DNA of 64,000 nt from Enterobacter huaxiensis (GTDB lineage Bacteria > Pseudomonadota > Gammaproteobacteria > Enterobacterales > Enterobacteriaceae): contig NZ_CP043342.1 in assembly GCF_003594935.2 (NCBI RefSeq), positions 1,116,001 through 1,180,000 of the forward strand, in the 5' to 3' direction. A program made the position numbers and the translations under genes. Below, piece after piece: positions 10,501 through 20,371 of this stretch (within the stretch, counting starts at the first letter, position 1; each line of letters opens with the position of its first letter). The notes under the pieces were generated by a model. That model was not told the origin of the DNA. It searched no databases and saw only the letters and a program-made list of their open reading frames with translations.

Positions 10501-13500
10501 TGATGTCAACAATCACCGTCGTGGCCGTGGAGATCGGCCCGGTTCCCGTACCGTTAGCCGCCGAGGCGGTAAAGGCGTGCGAGCCTTCACTCAACGCCGG
10601 CGTGGTGAAGGTCCAGTTGCCCGACCCGTCCGCCACGACCGTACCCATCGACACGCCGTTGTTATACAGCGTGACGGTGGAATTCGGCTGCGCCGTGCCG
10701 CTCAGGGTTGGAGTTGTGTCATCGGTGGTCTTACCGTTGGTCAGATTCCCGGTGATGGTGCCAGCGTTATCGTTGATGGTGGCGATAACCGGCGCGTTCG
10801 GCAGGGTAGTGAAGGGGGCCGTGACCGAGGCGCTGGAACCGGCGTTACCCGCTTTATCAGTGGCGAAGGCCAGCAGCGTTTCACCTCCGGTCTGCGCCGG
10901 GCTGATGGTGACGTTAAAGCTGCCGCTGCCGTCTGCCGTTGCCGTCCCCAGAACCGTCCCGGTGCTGCTGGTGATGGTCACCGTGCTGCCCGCTTCGGCC
11001 GTACCGGTGACGTGCGTCCCGTTGGTGATGACGGCGAGCGCCAGCGGCAGCGCAGGCGGCGTCACATCCACGGTAATCGAGCTAATTGACGACGCCGGGC
11101 TGGTGTTGCCCGCCGCATCGGTCGCGGTGGCGGTGAAGTTATGCTGTCCTTCCGTCAGCGCGATGCTGGTCTGCGGCAGCGTCCAGCTGCCGCTGGCGTC
11201 GGCGGTTACGGTACCCACGAGCGTGGTGCCGTCGTAAATGCGCACGGTAGCGTTAGCTTCTGCCGTGCCGTTAAGCGTTGGACGCGTATCGTTCGTCGGG
11301 TTATTGCCGGTAATCGGCCCGGTGACGGTGCCCACATCATCGACAATCGAACTGATAACCGGCGCGTTCGGCACCGTTGCGTCAACAACGATCGCAAAGC
11401 CCGTCGTCGGCGCGCTGACGTTGCCCGCCGCGTCGGTTGCTCTGACGGTCAGCGTGTGTGGGCCGTCCGCCAGGGCGGTGGTTGGGGTGAAGCTCCAGGT
11501 GCCGCCGGTGGCGACCACGCTGCCAATCAGGGTGGTGCCATCGTAGATATTTACCGTAGAACCGGCTTCTGCGGTGCCGTTGAGGGTAGGCAAGGCATCG
11601 TTGGTCAACTGACCGTTGGTCAGATTGACGGTTGCGCCGACATCATCGACAACGGAAGTGAGAACCGGTACGGCGGGCGGTGTGGTATCCACATTCACCA
11701 CGAAGTTACCGGACGAGGTGCTCACGTTACCCGCCGCATCGGTTGCCGTTGCGGTGAGGGTATGGTTACCGTTTGCCAGCGGCGTGGTGAGCTGAATGGA
11801 CCATTTACCGTCCGCGCCCGCCGTGGCCTGACCAATCTGCGTGCCGTTCTCAAACAGACGCACGACGGCGTTGGCCTCGCTGGTGCCGTTGATCGTCGGC
11901 AGCGTATCGTCGGTGACCTGACCGCTGCCGAACGAGCCGGTAATCGTGCCCTGATCGTCAACGCCCTGGCTAATGATTGGCGCGACGGGGGCGACGTTAT
12001 CCACCACCACCGTGAACCCAGCCGACGGCTGGCTGAGGTTACCTGCCGCATCGGTCGCCGTCATCGTCAGCGTATGGCTGCCGTTGGCCAGAGGAGTTGT
12101 TGGCGTAAAGGTCCAGTTTCCTGAGCCATCAGCCGTCGTCTGGGCTATTAGCACCCCGTTGTCGTAGATACGGATCGCGGCGTTGGCTTCTGCCGTCCCC
12201 GCCAGGGCAGGCTGCGTATCATTGGTCGACTGACCGTTGGTCAGCGTCCCGGTCGACGGCTGCTGATCGTCGGTGACGGTGATAATCACCGGCGGGTTCG
12301 GGATGCTGGTATCGACGGTCAGATCGAACAGCGCGGAGCCGGTGCTGGTATTCCCCGCCGCGTCTGTCGCCGTGAGAGTCAGTGAATGCGGTCCATCTGC
12401 CAGCTCGGTAGTCGGCGTGAATGTCCAGGTACCCGAAGCATTCACCACTGCGGTACCTATCTCCACGCTGTTATCAAAGATATGAACAGTGGAGCCAATT
12501 TCCCCTGTGCCGTTGAGGGTTGGCAAGGCGTCATTGGTTGCCGAACCGGTCGTTAACGCCCCGGTGACCGGGCCGATATCGTCAACCACGCTGGTGATAA
12601 CCGGCGCGGTCGGGCCGACGGTATCAACGGTAAGATTGAAGACCGGGGAGTTGGCGGAGACGTTGCCTGCCGCATCGCTGGCGTTAATGCGGAGGCTGTG
12701 CGGGCCTTCCGTTAGCACGGTGGTCGGCGTCCACGTCCAGGTACCGTCGCCGTTTACGGTGACGGTGGCGATTTCATTGCCGCCATCCAGGATATGGATA
12801 GTGGAGCCCGCCGTGCCCGTACCGGCAAGGGTTGGGGTGTTGTCATTGGTGACCTGGCCCGACGTCAGCGTACCGTTTACGCCGCCCGGGACATTATCCG
12901 TCACGGTGTTCAGGACCGGCGTCGTCGGCGCGACGGTATCAACAATAACGTTGTACGAATTGGATGAGGTGCTGACGTTACCCAGCGGGTCGGTAGCGAT
13001 AACGCTGAAGGTGTGGCTACCTTCAGCCAGCGGCGAGGCCGGCGTGAAGGTCCAGGCGCCCGATGCGTTGGCCTGCACGGTGCCAATCTGGATAGCCCCT
13101 TCGAAAATGGCAATGGTGCTGTTGGCCTCCGCCGTGCCGGACAGCATCGGGGTGGCATCGTTGGTTGTCCCACCGTTCGGCACGTTGACAACCGTGCCCA
13201 CGTTATCCTCTGCGCCTGTAATCACCGGCGTGGTCGACACCGTATCGACGACGATGGCAAACGGCGGGGAGGCAGGGCCCTGGTTACCGGCGGGATCGGT
13301 CGCGCGGATAGTGAGGCTATGGGTATCGTTGCTGAGCGCCGTCGAAGGCGTAAAGCTCCATGCGCCCGTTGGGCCCACCAGTGCGGTGCCAAGCAGATTA
13401 CCGTTATCGTAAACGGAAATGGTGTCTCCCGGCGTCGCTGTGCCGCTCAGCGTTGGCCGATCGTCGTTGGTTGACTGCCCGTTAGCCAGCGGGCCCGTGC

Positions 13501-16500
13501 CGGGGCCGACATCATCCGTGACGGCGCCAATGGTCGGTGCCAGCGGCGCGGTTGTATCGATCGTGACGGTTGCCGCAGGGGAGAGACCGCTGGTTTGCCC
13601 TCCTAGCGTTGCGCTAACCTCAAAGCGGTGTAATCCCTCAGTGAGCGAGCTAGCCGGGGTATAGCTCCAGGTGCCGTTGGTTGCGACGACCGTATCCAGG
13701 AGGACGCCATCCAGATAAATGTTGACGGTACTTCCTGTCTCGGCGGTGCCGTTAAGCGTCGGAGCGTCGTCATCGGACGTTTTACCTTTAACGTCACCAG
13801 TAAGGCTGCCGACGTCATCAATAATGGTGGTGATAACCGGAACCGCGGGCAGCTCTGGGGTATCAACGACGGTAAACGGCGCGTCTGGGCTGCTGTTTCC
13901 GGCAGCATCGGTCGCGGTGACCTGCAGCGTGACAGCGTTGGTTTGCGCAGGCGTCAGGGCGATAGAGAAGGTGCCGTCAGCCTCTGCAACGCCTGTACCG
14001 ATAATGGTGCTGCCATTGCGTACGACGATCGTTGTACCGGCTTCAGCCGTACCGGTGAGAGGCGTGCCTTGTTCAGAAAGGGCCAGAGCGGTTGGCGCGC
14101 CCGGCGCCTGATTGTCCACTGTCACGTCAACCGTGGTCGAGGATGAGGTGTTGCCTGCCGCATCCTGGGAGGTGACGACAAGGACATGGTCGCTATTGTC
14201 AGCCAGGGCCGGGTCTGGTCTCCATGTCCAGGTGCCGTCCGTCTGGACAACGGCGGTTACTGCAGAAGGCGTACCGTCAACGCTGACGACGATGGTCGTG
14301 CCGGGTTCGCCGGTGCCGCTCAGCGTTGGCCGGGTCTCCTGAGTATAGTGAGTGCCATCAACAAGATTGCCAGTGACCTCCGTCACCAGAGGTGTGGTCG
14401 GTGGCACGGTATCAATGGTGACGGTGTAAACCCCGCTGGTGCCGCTCACGTTACCGGCCGCATCCACGGAAGAGGCGGTCAGCGTCAGTTTTCCATCCGG
14501 CAAGGTACTGTCTGGTACATATGACCATACGCCGCCTACAACGGTGACGCGGTCGATTTCTACGCCGTTGTTATAAAGAATGATCTGGTCACCGCTCGTT
14601 CCGGTACCGGCGATGAGTGGCAAATTATTATTGGTTGTGCCGCCTGACGCGACACCGCCAGCTGCCGTGATGTCCGGCGTCGCGGATGGCGTGGTATCCA
14701 CGCTGAATGCGAGCCCAGTGGACGGATCGGAAACGTTACCCGCTTCATCCGTTGCGGTAGTGGTAATAGCGTGGCCGGCTTCGTCAAGAGGAGAGTCCGC
14801 GTCTGGTCGCCACGTCCATTTACCGTCCGCGCCAACGGTTACCTGGCCAATCTGTACGGCAGTATCACCGTTAACGCTATCGTAAATAGTGATGACGTCG
14901 CCAGGCGTGCCCGTGCCGTTAAATACCGGACGGTCATCGTTGGTCGTCGTGCCGGGCGCGATTGCCCCCGTGATCTGATCGACGTTGTCGGTGATGGTCG
15001 GCGCGGCTGGGGTATCCGGCGCTTCGGTATCGATGGTGATCTGAATCGGCTGCGATGGTGCACTTTCGTTACCGGCGCCGTCCTTCGCGGTGACGGTCAG
15101 CGTCAGGTTGTAGGTACCGTCGTCCAGGCCGCCCGGCGGCGTCCAGGTCCAGGTGCCGCCCGGCGGGATCACCACGGTGCCCAGTATGTCATCCCCGTTA
15201 TAAATGGTAATGGTGTCGCCCGCGGTGCCCGTTCCGCTCAGCGTTGGGTTGGTATCACGCGTGATGTCGCCCGAGCCAAGCGTAACGTCTGTTCCATCCG
15301 GATTCACGACAACGGCCGGCGTGTCCGGCGTGTCCGGCGCCAGCGTGTCGACTCTGATAATAATCGGGTCGGACGTCGTCGTTGTCCCCGCGCTGTTGGT
15401 GGCAACCACGGTCAGCGTATGCGTGCCATCCGTCAGCGGCGAGGTTGGCGTGAAGGTCCAGTTCCCGGCACCATCCACCGTGGCGGTGCCGATCGCGTTG
15501 GCTCCGTCAAAGACGGTAATGGTCGTCCCCGGATCGGTGGTTCCTGTTATGAGAGGCAAGGCGTCATCGGTTAAATCGCCGTTGTTCACCGCCCCCTGAA
15601 TAGGGCCAACGTCATCGGTAATACTTCCAATCGCAGGTGCAGACGGTGCTTCGGTGAAAATGTTCAGCGCAAAGTCTGCGGAAGGAGAACTCTTGTTTCC
15701 TGCGGCATCGGTGGCGGTCGTCGTCAGCGTATAATTACCGTCAGGAATAACAGCCGTTGGCGTGAAGGTCCAGGCTCCGTTCTGCCCAACAACGACGGTA
15801 CCGAGAGGGTTTCCGTCAAGAAGAATGGTGATCGTCGATCCGGGTTCACCAGAGCCGTTAAGCGTAGGGCGGTTATCGTTCGTCAACTGTCCGCTGGTAA
15901 TGGCTCCGGTCACGCCTGCTACATCATCTACCACGCTACTGACGACCGGCGCGTTAGGAGCCAGCGTGTCGACGGTAATGCTCCAGCTATTGGAGAGCCC
16001 GGTGCTATTTCCGGCGGCATCGGCGGCGGAGGTGGTAAAGGTATGTCCGCCCTGGCCCAGCGCAGGCGGCGTAAAGCTCCAGTTACCGCTTCCGTCGACC
16101 TGGACGGTGTCCACCAGCCTGCCATTGTCGAAGATGGAGATGATGGAACCTGCCTCACCGGTTCCGCGGATCAGCGGAGTCGTGTCATTGGTGATGGCAT
16201 TATTGGCAAGCAGCCCGGTGTTAGCTTCGACGTTATCTTCCAGCGAAATAATCACCGGCAGGGACGGCGGGGTGACATCAGGGGCGTTAACCGGCGCGGA
16301 ATCCCCGATATTGCCCGCAGGATCTTTGGCGCTGACGTCCAGGGTCTCGCCATTTTTCTGCGGCGGCGTGAGGGTCACCGTGAAGTTGCCGCTATCATCG
16401 ACGCTGCCCGTGCCGAGGGTGGTGGTGCCTTGTTTAACGGTGACCGTGGTGCCAGGCTCTGCGCTCCCGGTCAGCGTGGTGCCATCCGGGCTAACGACCA

Positions 16501-19500
16501 GCCCGGTTGGGGCATCGGGCGCCGTGGTGTCCGGCGCCGTGATTTCCGCGTTCGGGCTGGTATTGCCCGCGTCATCTTTCGCGGTGACGTCCAGCAGCTG
16601 GCCGTTGTTTTGCGCAGGGCTTAATGGAATGGTGAATGTGCCGTCCGTATCCACCGGGCCTGAGGCGACCGTGGTGCCGTCCGGATATTTGATGGTAACC
16701 GTGCTTCCTGGTTCAGCATTCCCGGAGATGCTGGTGCCGTCGGGAGCAATCACAACGTTGGTTGGTGCGTTCGGCGCCGTGATGTCCGGGGCGTCGGCAT
16801 CGGTACCGGTGCTGCCGTTACCCGCTTTGTCGGTTGCCGTGACGGTCAGGGTTTCACCATTTTTCTGCGGGGTGTTCAGCGTCACCGTAAAGCTGCCGTC
16901 GTTCCCGGCAACGGCGGTACCAAGGGTGATGCCGTTCGCATCTTTAACCGTAACGGTGCTGCCCGCCTCCGCGGTTCCCGTTACCTGCGTGCCGTTGGCA
17001 GAGACCGCGACGTCGTCCGGTGCCGGAGGCGAAACGGTATCGACGATAATGTTAAACGAGATTGAATCCCCGCTGGTGCCCGCTGGGGTGGTCGCCGTCG
17101 CGGTGATAATGTGTGTGGCATCAAGCAGTACGGTTGAAGGGAAACTCCACGCCCCGCTGGCATCCGCCACGACGGTGCCGATGAGGTTGCCGTTGTCATA
17201 GATGGTAATGGTGGCATTCGCGACGGAGGTCCCGCTGATCAGCGGGGTGTTATCATTGGTTGCCTGGCCAAAACCGATGGAAACGGGATCGGCGCCGTTG
17301 TCATTGTCCACGCGGATGATGATCGGCGTATCCGGGAAGCCCGAGTTGCTGGCATTAAACTGCGTTGAATTTCCGACGTTCCCAGCCGCATCTTCTGCAA
17401 CAGCAGTAAGCGCTTTTCCGTCAGTCTGTGCTGGTGAAACACGCACGGAAAAATGGCCATCCGCTCCAGCGATCCCCTGTCCGATTAAGGTGGTACCGTC
17501 ATAAATTGAGACGGTGCTGCCTGCCTCTGCCTGACCGGTGACAAAAATACCGGTATCCGCCATCGGGTCGACCTGAGGCGGCGCCGGTGGCGTGGTGTCG
17601 ACAATGAAGTTGATCGGTTCGGAAGGCGAGCTCTGATTGCCTGCCGGATCGGTTTCGCGAACGGTGATGGAGTGTGGTCCATCAGCCAGCGGCGTAGTTG
17701 GCGCGTAGTTCCACAAACCGTTTGAACCCACGGTGACGGTTGCAACCGGCTGGCCGTTATCATAGATGGTGATTTTATCACCGGGCGTACCTTGCCCGCT
17801 CAGGCCAGGGCGGGCGTCATCCGTTCTTTCACCATTCTGTACGGCCCCCACAATCGTGCCTTTGGCGTCATCGACAATGACGACCGCGGGGGTCGCGGGT
17901 GGCGTAATATCCACGGTAAAGCTAAAACTTCCATTTGCCGACGTCGTGTTACCCGCCGCGTCCGTTGACGTCAGCGTTATCTGATGGGTACCTTCCGCGA
18001 GATCTGTCGTTGGCGTAAAGGCCCAGGTCCCGTTAGCGGAAACGGTTGTTTTACCTATCAACACCCCTTTGTCATAGACGGAAATAACCGTCCCTGCCTC
18101 ACCTAATCCACTGAATGTAGGACGAGTGTCGTCAGTGACCTGACCGTTAGTCAGGGGGCCTTTGATCGTTCCGACGTCATCCGTCACGCCGCTCAAGCTC
18201 GGCTCCACTGGCGCAGACGTGTCGACAATAACGTTGTATCCGCCGGAGGCGGCACCGGTATTTCCAGCAGCATCGGTAGCTTTTGCGGTGAACTGATGAC
18301 TGCCTTCGCCGAGATTACCCTCAGGTGTAAACGTCCATTTCCCCGTGGCATCGGCTTTTACGGTTCCAATGTAAACGCCTTTATCGTACAGGGTGACAGT
18401 TGAGTTCGCTTCCGCGGTTCCGGTGAGGGTAGGGCGTGCGTCGTTGGTACTGCCGCCGTTACCAACGGTGCCAGTAGTGGGGTTAACGTCGTCAGTGACG
18501 CTGGTTATAACAGGTGCCTGAGGCGCAAGGGTATCCACAACAACCGAGACCGCGCCGGAGGCCGGGCTGGTATTTCCTGCCGCATCCGTTGCCGTTGCCG
18601 TGAGGGCATGAGACCCCTCTGCCAAAGCACTTGGCGGCGTGAAGGTCCATTTGCCTTCGGCGTCAACCTTTGTAGTGCCAATCGCTTTACCATTGTCGTA
18701 AAGGGTAATCGTGGCGCCAGGTTCGCCGGTGCCGCTCATCGTGGGTTTTGAATCATTGGTAGCCTGGCCGTTGCCGACGGGGCCGGTCAGCGTGCCGACA
18801 TTATCATTCACCAGAACAATATCTGGCGCGTCGGGTGCGGTGATATCAGGTGCGGTGGCGTGCGCCTCTTTACTGATATTCCCTGAGGCGTCAGTGGCGG
18901 TTGCACTAATCTCCTGGCCGTTCGTCAGCGGGGTACCGAGGTCTATCGTGAACGAGCCGTCACTGCCCGCTTTACCGCTACCTATCACGTTACCTTCACT
19001 GTCTTTCAGTGTGATGGTACTGCCCGGTTCCGCCCTGCCGGTGACGGTTTTTCCATCGCCTGAAATTTGCAAACTGGTAGGGGCATCTGGTGGTGTCGTA
19101 TCTGGGGTGTTTGGGTTCCCAGGGTTCCCTGGATTGCCAGGGTTAACGTTGTTGTCGTCATCGCCGCCACCACCGCCACCACCACCGCTGCCTGCCGCGA
19201 CGGCAATCCCGCCTGCGACGGCTAAACCACCTAATACCCATGGCCAGACGGCTGCGCCACCGGCATCGCTGCCTGATGCTGCCAGTAAGACGTCGGTGGA
19301 GGCGATAGATTCGTACGTCGCAGCGCCGGTAGGGTCCGCAATCCACCACAGTGCGCCATCGCTTTCGGCGAGCACCAGCTGGCTCGCGCCCTCTGCATCA
19401 GTGACGTAAAAATTCTTGAGCGTGATCACCTCGCCGGAGTTGAGCGTTATGACCAGATCGTTCCCACTGCGGGCGTATTGGGCGATATCAGATCGCTCAA

Positions 19501-19600
19501 CATGAAGCTCAACGATGGAGGAATGACTCAGAGTGACCTGTGTGCCATCCGTGGTGGTTTCCACGCCAGTGAGTTTCGAGATAACAGAGATTTGGCTCAT
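7559..19600 (-). CDS. bapA: Giant BapA-like Ig-repeat adhesin, type I secreted
   Basis: This 4013-residue biofilm/surface adhesin has four parts. (1) An N-terminal BapA-prefix domain (about 1-110), then a short hydrophobic Ala/Gly stretch, a glycine run with an acidic DDDNN tail and Asn-Pro-Gly repeats that form a linker. (2) About 30 tandem Ig-like repeats. I count about 22 long ones (about 100 residues, with a 'VTDDVG...TNDxxPTLxGTxE' core) and 8 short ones (about 83 residues). (3) Three VCBS-like modules with a 'GTLTIN...YTYTL' pattern. (4) A C-terminal type I secretion target (VC_A0849 subclass) with one degenerate RTX-like 'NDVITGTAYAD'. It has no Sec signal peptide, as expected for type I export. 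GGAG lies 11 bases before ATG 19600. The exporter genes follow in the same operon. Salmonella BapA is also encoded near ssrA and is regulated by CsgD; CsgD control here is an inference. Confidence 0.93.
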   Translation of the reverse strand: MSQISVISKLTGVETTTDGTQVTLSHSSIVELHVERSDIAQYARSGNDLVITLNSGEVITLKNFYVTDAEGASQLVLAESDGALWWIADPTGAATYESIASTDVLLAASGSDAGGAAVWPWVLGGLAVAGGIAVAAGSGGGGGGGGDDDNNVNPGNPGNPGNPNTPDTTPPDAPTSLQISGDGKTVTGRAEPGSTITLKDSEGNVIGSGKAGSDGSFTIDLGTPLTNGQEISATATDASGNISKEAHATAPDITAPDAPDIVLVNDNVGTLTGPVGNGQATNDSKPTMSGTGEPGATITLYDNGKAIGTTKVDAEGKWTFTPPSALAEGSHALTATATDAAGNTSPASGAVSVVVDTLAPQAPVITSVTDDVNPTTGTVGNGGSTNDARPTLTGTAEANSTVTLYDKGVYIGTVKADATGKWTFTPEGNLGEGSHQFTAKATDAAGNTGAASGGYNVIVDTSAPVEPSLSGVTDDVGTIKGPLTNGQVTDDTRPTFSGLGEAGTVISVYDKGVLIGKTTVSANGTWAFTPTTDLAEGTHQITLTSTDAAGNTTSANGSFSFTVDITPPATPAVVIVDDAKGTIVGAVQNGERTDDARPGLSGQGTPGDKITIYDNGQPVATVTVGSNGLWNYAPTTPLADGPHSITVRETDPAGNQSSPSEPINFIVDTTPPAPPQVDPMADTGIFVTGQAEAGSTVSIYDGTTLIGQGIAGADGHFSVRVSPAQTDGKALTAVAEDAAGNVGNSTQFNASNSGFPDTPIIIRVDNDNGADPVSIGFGQATNDNTPLISGTSVANATITIYDNGNLIGTVVADASGAWSFPSTVLLDATHIITATATTPAGTSGDSISFNIIVDTVSPPAPDDVAVSANGTQVTGTAEAGSTVTVKDANGITLGTAVAGNDGSFTVTLNTPQKNGETLTVTATDKAGNGSTGTDADAPDITAPNAPTNVVIAPDGTSISGNAEPGSTVTIKYPDGTTVASGPVDTDGTFTIPLSPAQNNGQLLDVTAKDDAGNTSPNAEITAPDTTAPDAPTGLVVSPDGTTLTGSAEPGTTVTVKQGTTTLGTGSVDDSGNFTVTLTPPQKNGETLDVSAKDPAGNIGDSAPVNAPDVTPPSLPVIISLEDNVEANTGLLANNAITNDTTPLIRGTGEAGSIISIFDNGRLVDTVQVDGSGNWSFTPPALGQGGHTFTTSAADAAGNSTGLSNSWSITVDTLAPNAPVVSSVVDDVAGVTGAITSGQLTNDNRPTLNGSGEPGSTITILLDGNPLGTVVVGQNGAWTFTPTAVIPDGNYTLTTTATDAAGNKSSPSADFALNIFTEAPSAPAIGSITDDVGPIQGAVNNGDLTDDALPLITGTTDPGTTITVFDGANAIGTATVDGAGNWTFTPTSPLTDGTHTLTVVATNSAGTTTTSDPIIIRVDTLAPDTPDTPAVVVNPDGTDVTLGSGDITRDTNPTLSGTGTAGDTITIYNGDDILGTVVIPPGGTWTWTPPGGLDDGTYNLTLTVTAKDGAGNESAPSQPIQITIDTEAPDTPAAPTITDNVDQITGAIAPGTTTNDDRPVFNGTGTPGDVITIYDSVNGDTAVQIGQVTVGADGKWTWRPDADSPLDEAGHAITTTATDEAGNVSDPSTGLAFSVDTTPSATPDITAAGGVASGGTTNNNLPLIAGTGTSGDQIILYNNGVEIDRVTVVGGVWSYVPDSTLPDGKLTLTASSVDAAGNVSGTSGVYTVTIDTVPPTTPLVTEVTGNLVDGTHYTQETRPTLSGTGEPGTTIVVSVDGTPSAVTAVVQTDGTWTWRPDPALADNSDHVLVVTSQDAAGNTSSSTTVDVTVDNQAPGAPTALALSEQGTPLTGTAEAGTTIVVRNGSTIIGTGVAEADGTFSIALTPAQTNAVTLQVTATDAAGNSSPDAPFTVVDTPELPAVPVITTIIDDVGSLTGDVKGKTSDDDAPTLNGTAETGSTVNIYLDGVLLDTVVATNGTWSYTPASSLTEGLHRFEVSATLGGQTSGLSPAATVTIDTTAPLAPTIGAVTDDVGPGTGPLANGQSTNDDRPTLSGTATPGDTISVYDNGNLLGTALVGPTGAWSFTPSTALSNDTHSLTIRATDPAGNQGPASPPFAIVVDTVSTTPVITGAEDNVGTVVNVPNGGTTNDATPMLSGTAEANSTIAIFEGAIQIGTVQANASGAWTFTPASPLAEGSHTFSVIATDPLGNVSTSSNSYNVIVDTVAPTTPVLNTVTDNVPGGVNGTLTSGQVTNDNTPTLAGTGTAGSTIHILDGGNEIATVTVNGDGTWTWTPTTVLTEGPHSLRINASDAAGNVSANSPVFNLTVDTVGPTAPVITSVVDDIGPVTGALTTGSATNDALPTLNGTGEIGSTVHIFDNSVEIGTAVVNASGTWTFTPTTELADGPHSLTLTATDAAGNTSTGSALFDLTVDTSIPNPPVIITVTDDQQPSTGTLTNGQSTNDTQPALAGTAEANAAIRIYDNGVLIAQTTADGSGNWTFTPTTPLANGSHTLTMTATDAAGNLSQPSAGFTVVVDNVAPVAPIISQGVDDQGTITGSFGSGQVTDDTLPTINGTSEANAVVRLFENGTQIGQATAGADGKWSIQLTTPLANGNHTLTATATDAAGNVSTSSGNFVVNVDTTPPAVPVLTSVVDDVGATVNLTNGQLTNDALPTLNGTAEAGSTVNIYDGTTLIGSVVATGGTWSFTPTTALADGPHTLTVRATDAAGNVSAPTTGFAIVVDATVPNAPVISSIVDDVGTVTGPITGNNPTNDTRPTLNGTAEANATVRIYDGTTLVGTVTADASGSWTLPQTSIALTEGQHNFTATATDAAGNTSPASSISSITVDVTPPALPLALAVITNGTHVTGTAEAGSTVTITSSTGTVLGTATADGSGSFNVTISPAQTGGETLLAFATDKAGNAGSSASVTAPFTTLPNAPVIATINDNAGTITGNLTNGKTTDDTTPTLSGTAQPNSTVTLYNNGVSMGTVVADGSGNWTFTTPALSEGSHAFTASAANGTGTGPISTATTVIVDITAPNTPTGVFNADGSVLTGNAEAGSTVSIRLADGSTVTTTAGSNGTYSYTFLNKQTEGQTLQITATDAAGNPSLPGSVLAPVVPLSASSNVEELDISTTATVTNSQYSDYGFLLVGALGNVLTLLGNDTAQVGFTVGSGGNADIAVNANATGAVLSLLNTLELVVQRFDSVNGTWTTVVDTGQPQFADLLTLGATGVSLNLNGLASGQYRVLSYNTNLLATGSYTSIDVGVKETSAGTVTGDTSLGGNVILDVDPTTGSDNAPAGTTVTAVTNALGVTTSVTADGTVIQGQYGTLTINLDGSYTYSLTNTSASVVGRTESFTYTITHNGTSASANLVLSLGAGTTANSVVAVDNTASLTFDTTVHEINNGTSSQGGFTVVGVNLGSTLGLNLLDDLSNPIIYSVEEGTTRTMTIQASVGGVALASVFDLYVYKFNDATQTFEQMRVQPGWLRAPLLGGTSSTLTLNLPSGEYLFLLNTAAGITALTGYTLNVLEDHVYSVSSVSASTTGDVLADDIAPSGTVVSEVNGVAVNNSGLTTIVGEYGTLTINSSGQYTYTLKSGVGADHISTPDTFVYTIKAPNGAKDTASLNITPTARAMDAVNDISHVLDVTSVHHTAGYSDTSVGSASWNAALLSSTSGSGSGTFVVDANTALHDIVLHFNVASLLTLGGLTVNWTISQGGTTLKTGSFGGGLLLGGNADIAVTGLDLNAGTYTLSYTGSLPALGAGPVTITPSVTGTSYSLSQFDSTSGHTVNGNIFDGTDSAGAMDQLHSVDTRLSVTGYNGVTTTLDPYTGSATVNIVGHYGTLAIGADGHYTYTLNSGVSLATITSKEVFNYTLTDAAGKTDTASLTINMAPQFISSEHNDVITGTAYADTLIYQVLNNAAGNATAGNVSSTVGDHWTNFSLAQGDKIDIGDLLVGWNGSASTLGNYVSVSQSGGNTVISIDRDGTGAAYTKSALVTLDGVQTTYDELVNQQHIIT

Positions 19601-20371
19601 ATAGTTATTACTCCAGCAGAGTTGTCATGGACGGCGTGCAGGACATGGCCATCTCTATGCGGAGGGTAAAGCGGGCCCCGGCGGAGTCGCTGTTATTTAA
19701 GCAGCACTCACCGTAACTTTTTTTGGGGCGACCGATGCCCGCCAGCATCAAGAGTGGCAACATCAGATTGAAACGCATTATTTACGACGAAAAATAACGT
19801 CTTTTAATTTGTTGTGATATTTAAATCCCTGTGATTTATGTAGGAATTAAAGTAATTCGGTATAAAAATGATATAGCTATAAATGTCTGAATATGCAAAT
19901 TAAGCTTCTGTAAACCCGGTGCGTTTCATTGTAGAGGGAATTAATTCATTTAATGATTATATCTGATTTGACGCGGAAAGCCGCGCCAGACTGGGCTGTA
20001 GGGCGTTTCCGCAATCCGCAGCAGGCAAGTTAATCGAAGCGGTAATAATCATTTTCTTTAAATGTTTTATTGTGAATTTTAGATAAGTTTATTGGTGCTT
20101 AATTTGTATTTAAGTTAGGGTGAAATCTTTGATGCAGAATATATTATATTTATGATCAGCGTTAAAATATATTTCCGCGGGTGTTTGATGTTCTGCTATA
20201 CAGCCAGAATTAATAATCTGCCGTTAGCAGGTAATTAAAAAATAACCGCAATTATCCTCGCTGAGGATACGACGTTGGTATGACTTTTGGGGAATGCTCA
20301 TAATAACAATGAATAAAACGTGAGGTTCAGGCGTTAACTCACGTCCTGCCACACTCACTCTGGAGTAAAAA
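19601..20371. promoter_or_regulatory. Long AT-rich divergent intergenic region upstream of bapA
   Basis: About 770 bases hold no convincing gene. The region separates the leftward bapA operon from the rightward TPR/sigma cassette and is far more AT-rich than either side, especially at 19780-20230. Such a long leader is consistent with complex control by H-NS or biofilm regulators; no specific operator could be assigned by eye. Confidence 0.6.
20318..20344. promoter_or_regulatory. Inverted repeat upstream of TPR gene
   Basis: A perfect ACGTGAG / CTCACGT repeat, with 13 bases between the arms, ends 27 bases before the TPR start codon. It could be a regulator site or a leader hairpin for the sigma-factor cassette. 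This is a sequence observation only. Confidence 0.4.

Noticed and set aside
9407..11089. 560-codon rightward frame, and others of several hundred codons (15762-17201, 12489-13412), opposite bapA
   Set aside because: They are antisense to the repetitive bapA coding sequence, show repetitive low-complexity products, and lack ribosome sites. They arise from the codon bias of the Ig repeats.
7559..19600. Regularly spaced DNA repeats that might suggest a CRISPR array or minisatellite
   Set aside because: The repeats are about 250-300 bases long, in frame, and encode Ig domains. No short identical repeats with unique spacers were seen.
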